From assembly GCA_027922465.2 (NCBI GenBank), contig BQMF02000052.1, positions 248,001-312,000 of the forward strand: a stretch of 64,000 nucleotides of DNA, given 5' to 3'. This document shows positions 24,609-35,855 of the stretch, one piece after another. The stretch is from Turritopsis dohrnii. Taxonomy: Eukaryota > Cnidaria > Hydrozoa > Anthoathecata > Oceaniidae. The notes beneath the pieces were generated by a model, which was not told the origin of the DNA, searched no databases, and saw nothing but the letters and a program-made list of their open reading frames with translations. Numbering within the stretch: the first letter of the stretch is position 1; the number at the start of each line of letters is the position of its first letter. The position numbers were made by a program, and so were the translations under genes.

Positions 24609-25937
24609 CTAGCCGCCAAGGCGGCGTCGCTCGCCGCCCATGTTCAGCCTGCGTCCAGTTCACGAAAAATAAAATCAAGGAATTGGCAATGATAAGTGTA
24701 CCCATGTTGTAGAGCTTGAAAAACTGATCAAAAAAATGTATGGGATCGTTTTGCTACGACCAACCGTTACGTTCAAAGATTTTGATGACGTCACAGACTC
24801 GTCCCCAAAAAATTTAGATCCAAATTTTTCGTCACCCCGTCGCCCGTATCGCGGACCCCAAAAAACGTCAGTTGTCCCTATTGGTTACCGAGATAATTCT
24901 CCCCAAACGTCACGTTCGATTTGGGTCCCAATGCAATGGTTTCACACTGACGTCGCGCACAAGAAGAGAAATAATTTATGTGTGATTTTACATTGCTGAC
25001 TTCCCGATTTCTTTCGCAGTTCATATCTACCATTTTGCGTGACAGACAAACAAACAGACAGGCAGACAGACAGACGGAGAATCGGCTATTAATATATAGA
25101 CTAGCCGCCAAGGCGGCGTCGCTCGCCGCCCATGTCCACCTGCTCTGTATCACTGTATCAATAAACGTCAAATTTCCTTATAAACGGCTCGTAAAACTTG
25201 TGTTCAACCAGAAGCATATTCGAAGTCACAACCTCTTGTAAAACCAATCTTTTAGCAGTGTAACAATACACTCAAAACGTAGAGAGAAAAAACTTCAACT
25301 TTTTATTAGCTTTTGTTTTAAAAAAGTTACGCGCTCTAACATGGGTGCTATCAAACGTAAGGGGGAAATGGTTTCTCTTCTTAAAAAGATCACACGGGAG
25401 GAGAGAAAAAAAGGCACGTGCTAAATGAATAAAGTGAATAAAAAAAAACGTTCGATCTGATTAAAATAGATTAAAAGAAATCGATTAAAACAAATTAAGA
25501 CAACTATTATGACAAAAGCAAAAAAAAATATTTTGTATCATATACTCTTTTTTTACCTATCGGTTTTTAAACATTTTGATTGCTCGAAAAAATGTTCACC
25601 CGTCTCAGACAGTCAGGCAAGGATACGTTAGGATACACTGGTAAACCGCACGTTTTGCCACAGTTAGTTTCAGTTAGTTTGTATTTAGTTGATGTATTGT
25701 TTTCAAAGCCAAGTCAACGTGGAATATAAAACTAACAATAATGATAAAAACAAAACGTTATTCCTATTAGTTCATCAGCCAAAAAAAGTCACGTTCGATT
25801 GGGGTTGCAATGTATTTGCTTCGAACTCACGTCGCACACAAAAAAAGAAATAATTTCGCTCACAACTCAATCTACCATTTTGCGTGACAGACAAACAAAC
25901 AGACAAACAAACAGAGAATCGGCTATTGATATATAGA
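24609..25937 (-). mobile_element. Tandem Helitron array 1: a short unit and a long unit
   Basis: In plus coordinates unit a is 24609-25100 (492 bp, short subfamily) and unit b is 25101-25937 (837 bp, long subfamily). On the element strand each begins TCTATATATTAATAGCCG (TATCAATAGCCG in unit b) and ends GGCGGC-GAGCGAC-GCCGCC, TTGGCGGCTAG. The CTAG of one unit directly abuts the TC of the next with no spacer. The outer flanks are A on the left (24608) and T on the right (25938), so the dimer occupies one canonical A/T target. There is no replication protein, so the elements are non-autonomous. Unit b carries the long-form middle found in the other arrays. Confidence 0.85.
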
Positions 25938-26137
25938 TTAAGTGAAATAGTTATATTTACATGGGGCTTGATGATAAGGCACTCCAGCCTTCTGCTTGCT
26001 CCAGCCATTATATACGATTGTATATTAAGGTTTTTATAAATATTGGCGAAATAAATAAATAAATAAAATAAAAAATTCACTTTACTTCATAGATTTGCTT
26101 TAGCATGGAAGTCATTTCACACTATACTATTGGGAAA

Positions 26138-29100
26138 TCTATATATTAATAGCCGATTCTCTGTCTGTCTGTTTGTTTGTTTGTTTGTAAGTCACGCAAA
26201 ATGTAGGTGAACTTCGAGAGAAATCATTTCTTATTTTTTACGCGACGTCAGTGTGAAGCCATTCCATTGAGACCCAAATAGAACGCGACGTTTAAGGAAA
26301 ATTATCTCGGTAACCAATAGGGATAACTGACGTTTTTTGGGGTCCGCGATACAGGCGATGGGGTGATGAAAAATTTGGGTATAATTTTTTTTGGGGGACG
26401 GGTCTTTGACGTTATCAGATATCGTCGATCAAAGCGACGATATCTCCGTAACGGTTGGTCGTAGCAAAACGATCCCATACATTTTTTTGATCGGTTTTTC
26501 GAGCTCTACAACATGGGCACACTTATCATTGCCAATTCTTTAATTTTATTTTTCGTGAACTCAACTCAGGCTGAACGGGCGGCGAGCCGATTCTCCATCA
26601 GTTTGTTTGCTTGTTTGTTCGTTTGTTTGTTTGCTTGTAAGTCACGCAAAATGGTAAATTGAGTTCTGATAGGTAAAAAAAGAAACAAAATATTTTTTTG
26701 CTTTAATCTTAATAGTTGTCTTAATTTCTTTTAATCGATTTCTTTTAATCTATTTTAATCTGATCGAACGTTTTTTATTCACTTCATTCAATTAGCACGT
26801 GCATTTTTCTCTCCTCCCGTGTGATCTTTTTAAGAGAAACCATTTTTTCACCTACTTCTGACAGCACCCATGTTAGAGCGCGTAAAACAAAGGCTAATAA
26901 TAAGTTAAAAAGTTTTTTCTCTCTGTGTTTTGAGTGTATTGTTAAACTGATATTTGATTGGTTTAAAATCGTAAAGGAAAACCACGCGAAGTTCACGTTC
27001 GGAATGCATTGTGTAAAGCAAGAAAGTCTACTGACATTTTAAATGCGACCGCGACAATAAACGGCTGAGTTAAGAACATGCAAGATTTGAAACACCAGGA
27101 ACGTATTTCTCTTCACGAGCTTTATTTAGCGATAAAGCCAGCAGCATAAGTCTTATCGCTGGTTTTAAGGGCAAGAATTTGGAGCAGGTGGTGATAAAAC
27201 GCAGGCTGAACATGGGCGGCGAGCGACGCCGCCTTGGCGGCTAGTCTATATATTAATAGCCGATTCTCTGTCTGTTTGTTTGTTTGTAAGTCACGGAAAA
27301 TGGTAGATTGAGTTGTGAGCGAAATTATTTCTTTTTTTGTATGCGACGTGAGTTCGAAGCAAATACATTGCAACCCCAATCAATTGTGACTTTTTTTGGC
27401 TGATGAACTAATAGGAACGTTTTGTTTTTATCATTACAGTGGAACCTCTAATAGCGGCCACTTTGGGGGATCCAGCTTAGTGGCCGTTGCATTAGAGGTG
27501 ACCGATGTATGGAGGTTTTATATGAATATATTTTTTTTATCAAAAAGGCTGGTCAGGATGAGAGGAGCATAAAGAATGATTCATGATCAAAATAAACACA
27601 ACATTATTTAGCCTAAGTGCTTCAAGTCGTAGTATGACAAGATTCAAAGCACTTACTAAGTCAACATCACCTAATGTTTCACAAAAGGTGTTCAATACAT
27701 CTACAATAGATAAGGCTGCTTGACTTGACTTTATTTTTGTAAATAATTATTGTAAGTAAAGTAACAATTTTTATATTTTTACATTCATTTGCTTGCATAA
27801 AGATTTTTTTTGACCGTTAAAGATAATGTGCGATGATAAGAGTCGCACGAAAAGATGACTCAGCAGTTTTTGTGCGGGAATCCCCACTCAAAAACCATGC
27901 TTTTAGAAAGATGATAGCCATAACTGTGGTTCTATGTGCCGTTCTATGTCAGTCGCCTACTATAAGTATTCTTATTAGTATTCTTTTTTTCCATTAGTAT
28001 AGCTACCAATATGTTTAATATTCCCTCGTATATGACGACTTAGAAACCGTTGAGATTAATGTTATTCAAAATGGTGATTTGCTTTTTCAGCAACGAAACA
28101 ACAGTAACCTTAGTAAATACTCATTTAAAGTAAAGAGAAAGACGAATAAGAGATAGAAAAATAGATAACGTTATCGTTGTTTTTTCGTTTCTTTTTCCCA
28201 ACTCAGGAAGCTAGGTAGTTCTTACCTGACTATACAGACAAAAACTGTAATCATGTTTATTTATTATATAAATTTTCACAAAAATTAACTTTAAAAAAAT
28301 ATATATATACAAAAGTCTACCATAAATCATGAAAAAATATGTTTAATAAATAAAACCCAGATGGCTTATTTGAAATTGGATTCTGCATAATGTAAACAAT
28401 TTAGTTCACTTTGCTAAAACAAGTGCAGCAGGTTCGACTCCTGTGCCAGGCTTTATTTTGGGGTAAGTATATCCGGTGATAAAGTGACAGATCGTCTGGT
28501 AGTCACACATTTGTTTTATTGAAGTGATTCAAAATTGTTCATATCATATTTATAACTGCTTCTAAATCAAACATAAAACAAAGAATAAAAACAACAGCTT
28601 TATTTTCAAAAAATGTAAACATCTCCCTGATTTGAAGGTAGAAATCAACTTGTCATTATACAAATTTCTAAAGTTGAAGTTGATGATGATGAAGAAGAAA
28701 GAGAAGACGATGAGGATAACATTTTCCAAGTATTATATATATATATATATAATCAATTTAATTATATTTCTTAATTCACTGAAAATTAAAGAGATATTAG
28801 TAAGAATAGTAAAACAGTAAAAATAAATTTGATGATAGTAATGAAGATAGTCAGGAAAGAAACATTGTAGTGAGAAGCAAATGCAAAGATCTGAAGCAAT
28901 GTCCTTGTCGCGGTAATGGTATTCCTTGCCTTCTCAGTGTTATTGCTTTAGATCCAAATGTGAAAACAAAGGAAATGGTAAACTTCATTAAATGGTTTTG
29001 GTCAAGACTATGGGACAAATTTACAGGCTGTCAAGTCATTTATGTCATAAAAAATGACAAAAATTTTGAAAAAAATGACAAAAAATGAAAATTTTAAAGA

Positions 29101-31564
29101 ATAAGATGGCAAAACACAACGTAATATTGAAACGATTTTATGCGGAATAAACAAAAGCAATGAATGATAGCATGAAGATAAAACAGCACTTATGTATAAT
29201 TCCAAATGCAATGAAACCAGGTAAATCTGAAAAATCTGAGGGGCACTACTTGATGAAGTTGTTATAATTCAGGTAGTAAGGAACAAAAAAAAACATTCAG
29301 GAATCAAAATCAAAAATCAATTTTCACGACATTTCTACAAACTACAGATTTTGTATTTAAAATTGTATTTTAGTTGTATTTGAAATTGAATATTAGTGGA
29401 AATGTTCGAAAGAAAAGAGAAAATAAATAATGCCAAAGCTGAGTGTGAGTAATCAAATTCTATATTATATATACACGAAAAAAATTAAAAACGAAATTTC
29501 TTCTAAAGAAAATGTACACCTTTTTTGTAACAAACATGCATATAAGAAACACAAGGCTTAAATTCTTAAAATCTTAAGGCGTGAGTAGGGGAAACTTTCG
29601 TGAAAGTTTTGCTTCTTTTTTAAGAAAGTGACTTAGTAAGAACCCAATGTAAAGCCCCAATGTAAGAACGAAAAAAGCTCTGAGATGGAAATCTAGCAAT
29701 AATTCAAGCTGAATAACTGATCTAAAAACGTTTTTTTATTATTTTCGTAAAAATAAACAGAACTTGAGTTATGATGTTAACTTAAAAATATAGAAAAAAA
29801 TAATCTGTGAAAAAGAAGTGAAAATATCTTCAAAATTACACAGTTTTACGAAAAAAGACAAAAACTGTTTATGATTTGAAAACACCAAAAGTATTTTTTA
29901 TTAGCCTCAAAAACCTGAAATTATTATTACACTCTTTTTTTTATAAGAACAATTTATAAGAACAATGAGGCTCAAAATGGCCAAAAAATAAACAACTCTG
30001 AGGCTCAAAATTTTTCTGAAATGTTTTTTTTTCTCCTTTTCTTGTTGAAAAACAGAGGATATTCTAGTTTTACAGTTTAAAATTAGAAGAATAAAAACTA
30101 GGTTCAAAAAGTAAATATCTTTTGTTTGGAAGCAAAAAACTTTGAGTAGAAAATAGTCTTTCTCAAAGTTAATTTTTCCCACCAAAAATAAGAACAACAT
30201 AAGAACAATTTGAGGCTGGAAGAGGAAAAAAACCGCATAAACAATTTTTACACTGAAATTAAGGATATAAAAAATCATGCTTTTTTCCCTTACTCACGCC
30301 TTAATAACCTTGTAAGAAACAAGACATGATTTGAGGTAGGAATGTTCCTCAAGCCCTCCTATGAGATGAAAAATCTACTACTTGTGCTGAACTCATTGAC
30401 CGCAAGTAAGATCGTTTTGAGATGAGTAAAAGCCACTCAAAACAAATGGAGTTTGTGTCAAAATTTCATCTTAAAACTTTGAACTTTTGAAGTAAATCCT
30501 CCGCTTTTTTGCAATACCCGATTGTGAACTTTATTTTGTTTACCACGCTTATTCGCCATTTTGATTTCAACTAAAACTCTGTCGCTCGTTCCAGACCTAT
30601 TTTCCATTGTTCTAATGAGAGATTCCCACTGCTGACATCAGCACAGTGCATCCTGCAGCTCTACTTATAACAGTTCATTATCTTTAATAGAGGTAAAATT
30701 AGACTTTGGGACAAAAGAAAGTGGCCGTTTGGCCGTTGATTGGAGGTGACCGATGTATGGAGATTTTTTTATAAGAGTTTGACAATAAATTTGGCAGGGA
30801 CTTTCTTTTCTGGCCGCTTATCAGGAGGTGACCGAAATATGGAGGTGACCATTAATAGAGGTTCCACTGTATTGTTAGTTTTATATTCCACGTTAACTTG
30901 GCTTTGAAAACGGTACATCAACTAAATACAAAGAAACTAACTGATTAAACATTTTGGACAAAAAGCAGCAGTGGCAGAACGTGGCAGCATGTTCGGTTTG
31001 CCACTAACTCTTGCCTGACTGTCTGAGACGGGTGAACTTTTTTTTTTGAGCAATCAAAATGTTTGAAAACCGATAGGTAAAAAAAGAGTATCATAAAACA
31101 AAATGTTTTTTTTTGCTTTTCTTTTAATAAATTAATTTCTTCTTTTAATTGTTAAGCGTTCTGATCGAACGTTTTTTTATTCTATTTATTCATTTAGCAC
31201 GTGGCTTTTTTCTCTCCTCCCGTGTGAACTTTTTAAGAAAAGAAACCATTTTCCCCCTGTTTGATAGCACCCATGTTAGAGCCCGTAACTTTTTTAAAAC
31301 AAAAGCTAATGAAAAGTTTTTCTCCCTACGTTCTGAGTGTATTGTTGTACTGATCAACGATTGTTTTAAAAAATAAATAAGTAACACATCATGAAATTTG
31401 GAACCATTGTTTAAACTGATATTTGACGTTTGATTTCAAATCTGCCTCTGGCTGAACACAGGTTGTACGAGCCGTTTTTCAAGAAATATGAGGTTTATTG
31501 GGGTCTCCGGGGTGACACAGAGCAGGTGCACATGGGCGGCGAGCGACGCCACCTTGGCGGCTAT
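26138..31564 (+). mobile_element. Tandem Helitron array 2 (three units, one interrupted)
   Basis: Unit c starts at 26138 after an A (short form). It is fused inside its 3' hairpin to the next unit at about 26587 ('gggcggcgag' runs straight into 'ccgattctcc'), which removes the CTAG/TC junction. Unit d (long form) ends in CTAG at 27244. Unit e starts TC at 27245 and ends near 31564, with the terminal CTAG altered to CTAT. Unit e contains a 3433-bp DNA transposon; without it and the duplicated TA it is about 885 bp. The orientation is opposite to arrays 1 and 3. Confidence 0.8.
27437..30869. mobile_element. Pogo/Tigger-type DNA transposon (3433 bp) nested in a Helitron
   Basis: Termini are CAGTGGAACCTCTAATAG and its inverse CTATTAATGG-type end (…TAATAGAGGTTCCACTG), flanked by TA on both sides (27435-27436 and 30870-30871). 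Removing the element and one TA restores 'tttttatcattattgttag' exactly as in the uninterrupted Helitron units, which proves both boundaries. CAGT termini with TA duplication are typical of pogo/Tigger members of the Tc1-mariner group. Sub-terminal 'ggaggtgaccgatgtatgga' repeats occur at both ends. I see no intact transposase. A 72-codon frame at 28870 contains 'KCKDLKQCPCRGNGIPC', a Cys cluster I cannot assign. An AT microsatellite lies at 28736-28752. Confidence 0.85.
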
Positions 31565-31755
31565 GTTTTTAATTTTACTAATATGATTATTAGATTTGCA
31601 CGTTCTACACACAACGTAAAAAGTAATATGGAAAAAATGGTTCAACCGTTTCGATGAAGTCACCAGTTTACCAGCAAATGAGGTCTATATAACGTTATTT
31701 ATCATTAGCCTTATCCGAGAAAACCAGTACTCGCACACTATTGAAAAATGTTTAT

Positions 31756-31929
31756 ATGCGATCAGTCATTATCATAACTTCAATCTACTGGCTGATCCTT
31801 GCTCGTAAATGCTTTGTCGAGACGTATTCGAAACAGCCAAAAGAAGTTGCACAACAAAAAAGAAGAGAAAAGATCCTATCAATTGGTAAAGAAGATTGTA
31901 GCGTACTTGACCTTAGAACTTTTACTTGA
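31756..31929 (+). CDS. Small unrecognised frame with hydrophobic start
   Basis: From the ATG at 31756 the frame reads a hydrophobic N terminus (MRSVIIITSIYWLILA), then a polar tail with a KRR cluster and two Cys, 57 residues in all. It could be a small secreted or membrane peptide or the first exon of a longer gene, but no donor is obvious before the stop. I recognise no family and the call is weak. Confidence 0.2.
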   Translation: MRSVIIITSIYWLILARKCFVETYSKQPKEVAQQKRREKILSIGKEDCSVLDLRTFT

Positions 31930-32022
31930 ATGCTTTTAAGTTTCGCGGCCTTCCTACGCTATAGTGAAACACCCGAAATTACACGGCGTGATATTGTTTT
32001 TCCAGATACATATATGGAAACA

Positions 32023-33856
32023 TTTCGTTAGGTGAGAATTATTTTGTTCTATCTCCATTTTTGGAAAAAATGAGCTCCGATTGTTTTCAAGCTTTTCAGG
32101 ATTATTTCGGTCCTTCTCCGTGAGTTTTATCTTAAAAAAAGCGCAAAATCTCCTTCAAACGACAGTCTGATATTGTTTTATCTCCTTATTCGCTATAACG
32201 CGTTAAAATTATTATGTGCTATCTCCAAAAACCAAGCAAATACAGCTTATTCTATGTACAGGTTGATACGAGGTTGTTGATTTGCCCTGAAACCGCTGTT
32301 AGATTATCCTGTAAATAGTGGAGATCGTTTGTTTTTATTGTATTTTCAAAATGGCGAGCGTGGAAGCGATTTATCAATAATAAGATGCTGATAAAGCCTT
32401 AAAAGTACATTCATTTTCTGTGGTTTGAATATAATCACAAAAAGTAATGTCATGCAAATATAAAAAGTCACATGAGAACATACAAAGCACATTAATCAAT
32501 TGGCAAAATAGCCAATCTTCACCCTAAAAATTTTAACGCAATCTTTAAATACGCAGTTTTAAAATATAAATTGCATAAAACGGTATCAAACTTATCTTTT
32601 TTCACAAAAAGAAACATCAATAGGAAGCATATAGAGGCAAACATACTCTCAAGATCGTCTTTTTTTGCCTTTGAAATCAATCTGCTAGATTTCAAAACTT
32701 TTGCAAACCGGATTTCTGGAGAATTTTGGGTAGACTTTCTGGTTTGTTGACTCTTGGTCAGTTTAGCCTGTTTAAAATAGTCGGTAAATGGTTCTTTATA
32801 GAAGACATGGTTCGGAGTGTTTTTGCAATGAACAACTAAATACGGAACAGATTTATAATTAAGCAATGCAGCAACTTGAATGAAGTTCTTAATGCTGTCT
32901 GATTGCACTTGTATTACCATGAACACTCAAAGGGAGAAAATATATCAACTGGAGAGAAGGCAAGTTGACTATGAATATTATCAACTTCTTGATTGCTGGA
33001 ACGACTATGTTCACAAAACCTCTGTTCGATTATAATTTTTTCTGAATGTCGAATAATAAACTCTTGAAAGACAGAGCAGACATATAGCTGTTTCGATTTT
33101 GTGCGACGCACGAGTCAAACCAAAGTATAACTTTTTAATGGCAGGATAATCCTTAAGAATTCTTTCCATCATTTTATGCCAAAGCACACAATACCCTCTC
33201 TTGTTTAATCAACAATATGTCCCGTCAAGTTGTATTGAGATAGCTTTCTTTTGTATTAAAGCTTCCTATATTAGATTTTGGCAAGGTTATAACATTTTCT
33301 AAGTCAATACAAGCAACAGCTACCTTTTCATATTTAATTTCACAAGCGCTTTTTCGTTCAGCCCTGCTGTCGTTTTTAGATGTAACGTTGGTGTTGCATT
33401 TTACAGTCAGCTCATGCCAAAGACTTTTAAGGACAATTTGTAGTTTTTTTAAATTACAAATACATTTTGGAGTCCCCAAGCAATTCCAAGTTATATACAC
33501 AGAAGCAACATAAAGGAAAATTGATGTTTTTCGTACTGATTAAAATATTTTTTGTCAGTTAAAGGTGAATTTGCAAGAGCATGGAGTTAAAACAAAATAA
33601 TTTTAATACATATCACTTGTTTCGCTACTATTTTGTTCTATCTCCAATTGCAAACTTTCCCTGGAGGAGAGTGGGTACTAGCAAATTTGAAATAATTTTT
33701 GGTCAGGGGTTCCAAATACGATGTATTAAAAAAAGTACCAAGTAATTTTCCATAGAAAGGATTCTTAAAGATTTTGTGTGGTTATGAAATTTAAAACTTG
33801 ATTTTCTCAGTTTAAAGAAATTGGAGATAGTACAAAATAATTCTCACCTAACGAAA
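32023..33856. mobile_element. TIR DNA transposon, about 1.83 kb, with decayed transposase
   Basis: The left end TTTCGTTAGGTGAGAATTAT (then TTTGTTCTATCTCC) is matched by the inverse of the right end over about 36 bp with one or two mismatches. The core motif 'ttgttctatctcc' or close variants recurs at 32045, 32175, 32215 and 33635, like sub-terminal transposase-binding repeats. Target duplication is unclear because the flanks are A/T-rich. The minus strand between the ends carries a broken DDE-type transposase-like gene. Confidence 0.65.
32519..33500 (-). pseudogene. Decayed DDE transposase-like gene
   Basis: Coding remnants lie in several minus-strand frames. From 33500 an intact piece holds 'LKSLWHELTVKC' and 'VACIDLENVITLPKS'. 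After a stop, another frame shows 'VILWFDSCVAQNRNSYMS' (near 33090). A third shows 'EHSRSSNQEVDNIHSQLAF' (near 32965) and then 'PYLVVHCKNTP' toward 32830. D-S-C..Q-N-R-N followed by E-V-D-N-I-H-S matches the arrangement of acidic residues in the catalytic core of transposase-derived proteins found repeatedly in invertebrate genomes. At least two frameshifts and stops break it, so it is not functional. The precise superfamily is unknown to me. Confidence 0.55.
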
Positions 33857-35167
33857 ATTTATAAAGAAAAGTAAAACTGACATATATAGGGATTTGTGGG
33901 TTGGCATAGCTAAACTTAATTCGCCGCTATGTCCAGTTAAGATCTTGAAAGTGTATCTGGAAAGGGCAGAAATTGCAGAAGATTCTTCAGTCTACTTATT
34001 CTGAGCGGCTTCCTATTTCAAATCAACGGTTACGTGAAAGATGGTTTATCCCAGTTAACACACGACGTCAACACAACGTTGTTTTATGTTTGTTCTAACG
34101 TCGTAACCAAAAAACGCCCATTAACCAATGTCAAGAAATCCTTGTTCAAATTAGACTATCTATACCTGTAAATTGGTCAAAATTTCCTTTTTTTCCTTTC
34201 CTTATTTTTGCGAACCTTTAATCCCTTATATAATCTTTTACACAATATACAATGCTGACATCACCATCACGTGATATGTAGGGCCTAATTTTTAGAACTC
34301 ATACTGGAATTTGAAGACTATTGATCCCAAGAGTCCATCAAAAAAGAGTAATTTTGGGTTACCCTATTTTGGATTACCCTATTTTTTTAAATCGAGGAAT
34401 AGGAAAATTTCTCTCAGGTAATGCTTTTTCAACAGGCATGTTCTTCTATTTCTCCTTAACACAATCAACAAACTATTCAATTACTTCTTTGATGATAATT
34501 GTGATGTGTTTACCATTTTAACTCTAGTGCAGGAATATTTCATCTACAGAAGAAGGGAATTTCAAATGTTTATGTCCCATAACTCTTTAAAGGTCTTATC
34601 AATCTTCAAAGCAATGTAAAAGATGAAGTGACCCTCCTCATAAGAGTATCTTCCTTTTAAACCAAAGGAGAAATAATTTTGGCAAGGTTGTTGAATATTT
34701 CAAGGTCATTCTATAAAATCAGCATAACCCTTCTTGATCATCAATAGATGAGTTTCCAAGTGACGTAATATTTATAAAAATTAGTGTTTTTTGCTTGATT
34801 GTTGTTGTATGCTTCAACGTTGAATATTGTTGATCAAGTTGTGACGTGTTGAAACCACTCTAAGCAGTTATCTTTTTCAATTCACTATGCTAAATGTCGA
34901 TTTATAGCTGCAATATTTCGATTAATGCAATTTCCTAATCGCATTTAATATAATTTGTTTTAAGAAGTTAATACGAGCTGTGTTTAGTAAAACATATTTT
35001 AATAACACATTTTGTTAGTATGAATAGGATATAACTTCTTTATTTTTTTATAACCATATTAAACAATGATAAAAGATAAACGCAATTAGATTCACTTTTA
35101 AAATTAATGTTAGTCTGTTTACCAAACATCCGTTAGTAAAACTAGTTTTGTATGCGTCTCAAGAAAA
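33857..35167. other. Intergenic DNA, no gene seen
   Basis: AT-rich DNA. A palindromic patch near 34050-34115 ('caacacaacgttgttttatg', 'aacgtcgtaacc') and a related one at 34805-34855 ('caacgttgaatattgttgat') may be remnants of foldback elements. No coding or RNA gene was recognised. Confidence 0.35.
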
Positions 35168-35225
35168 ATGTACTGTGCTTTTGTTCAGCCGCTGGTCTTG
35201 TTCATCTTACTGTTAATCATAAAGT
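35168..35225 (+). CDS. Candidate signal-peptide exon, possibly exon 1 of the 42.5-kb gene
   Basis: An ATG opens 19 codons, MYCAFVQPLVLFILLLIIK, then one base and a strong donor T|GTAAGTAC. The length, hydrophobic leader and phase-1 donor mirror the signal exon of the minus-strand paralogue. The nearest acceptor, TTTTCTGTAG at 35596, would give an immediate stop in this phase. The acceptor TTTTCTTCTAG|CT at 42503 is in phase and would join the leader to 'HTFHSTYHTDF' of the large ectodomain. If right, the intron is about 7.3 kb and contains the five-unit Helitron array. RNA evidence is needed to link the two. Confidence 0.4.
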
Positions 35226-35601
35226 GTAAGTACTTTTTGTTTCATGTGTTTTTTTATTAAAGATATAGGAAAAGCTGGTATAGTTTGTTCACTACATTCA
35301 TGTACAACCACGGCTGAATGCTTCGGCGACCTTTCAAATTATAATGATCGCTATCACAAATAAAGCTAACTCTTATGTCTGAACTTTCAGAATTTTCAGG
35401 AGGTTGGATACACACATTGTAGATATAATATGAATACTGAAACATCGTGCGTATAAGTTGTTTTGATGAAATTATAAGAACAATCGGTTTTCGTTGAAAT
35501 GTGAGTAGTACAGTCAATGTAACACTAATTTCATAAGAACAAGGACACAATGTAGCAATTATGGAAAAAATAATCTTTGTTCAACTTTTCTGTAGAATCA
35601 T

Positions 35602-35793
35602 ATGTTCAACTCCCGTTTTAAAACATACTATGGTCGTATGTTTTATGTTTTATATTTTTTTAATTTATGTGCTAAGGAGATAGCTTATCAGACTGAATAT
35701 TTTGGCTATGAATGTGATAAACAGACTATAACAGATTATTTTTCGGTAACACTAAAACAATGCATTGCGTCAAAATCAATCAAATTCAAATAA
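35602..35793 (+). CDS. Unrecognised 63-codon frame with hydrophobic N-terminal half
   Basis: The frame starts at an ATG just past a possible acceptor (TTCTGTAG). It has a hydrophobic stretch (FYVLYFFNLC), then a polar tail with two Cys ('GYECDKQTITDYF') and a stop. It might be a small secreted peptide or the first piece of a mobile-element glycoprotein-like gene. Nothing downstream supports either, because Helitrons begin 60 bp later. The call is weak. Confidence 0.2.
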   Translation: MFNSRFKTYYGRMFYVLYFFNLCAKEIAYQTEYFGYECDKQTITDYFSVTLKQCIASKSIKFK

Positions 35794-35855
35794 TACCAAA
35801 ATAGTTAAGAATGATCAACCAGGATAAATCATGTTTTAAAATTAATAAAAAAGTA

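Noticed and set aside
28425..28455. A tRNA or SINE at the sequence 'gcaggttcgactcctgtgcc'
   Set aside because: It resembles a T-arm, but no D-arm, anticodon arm or A box fits upstream at the right spacing.
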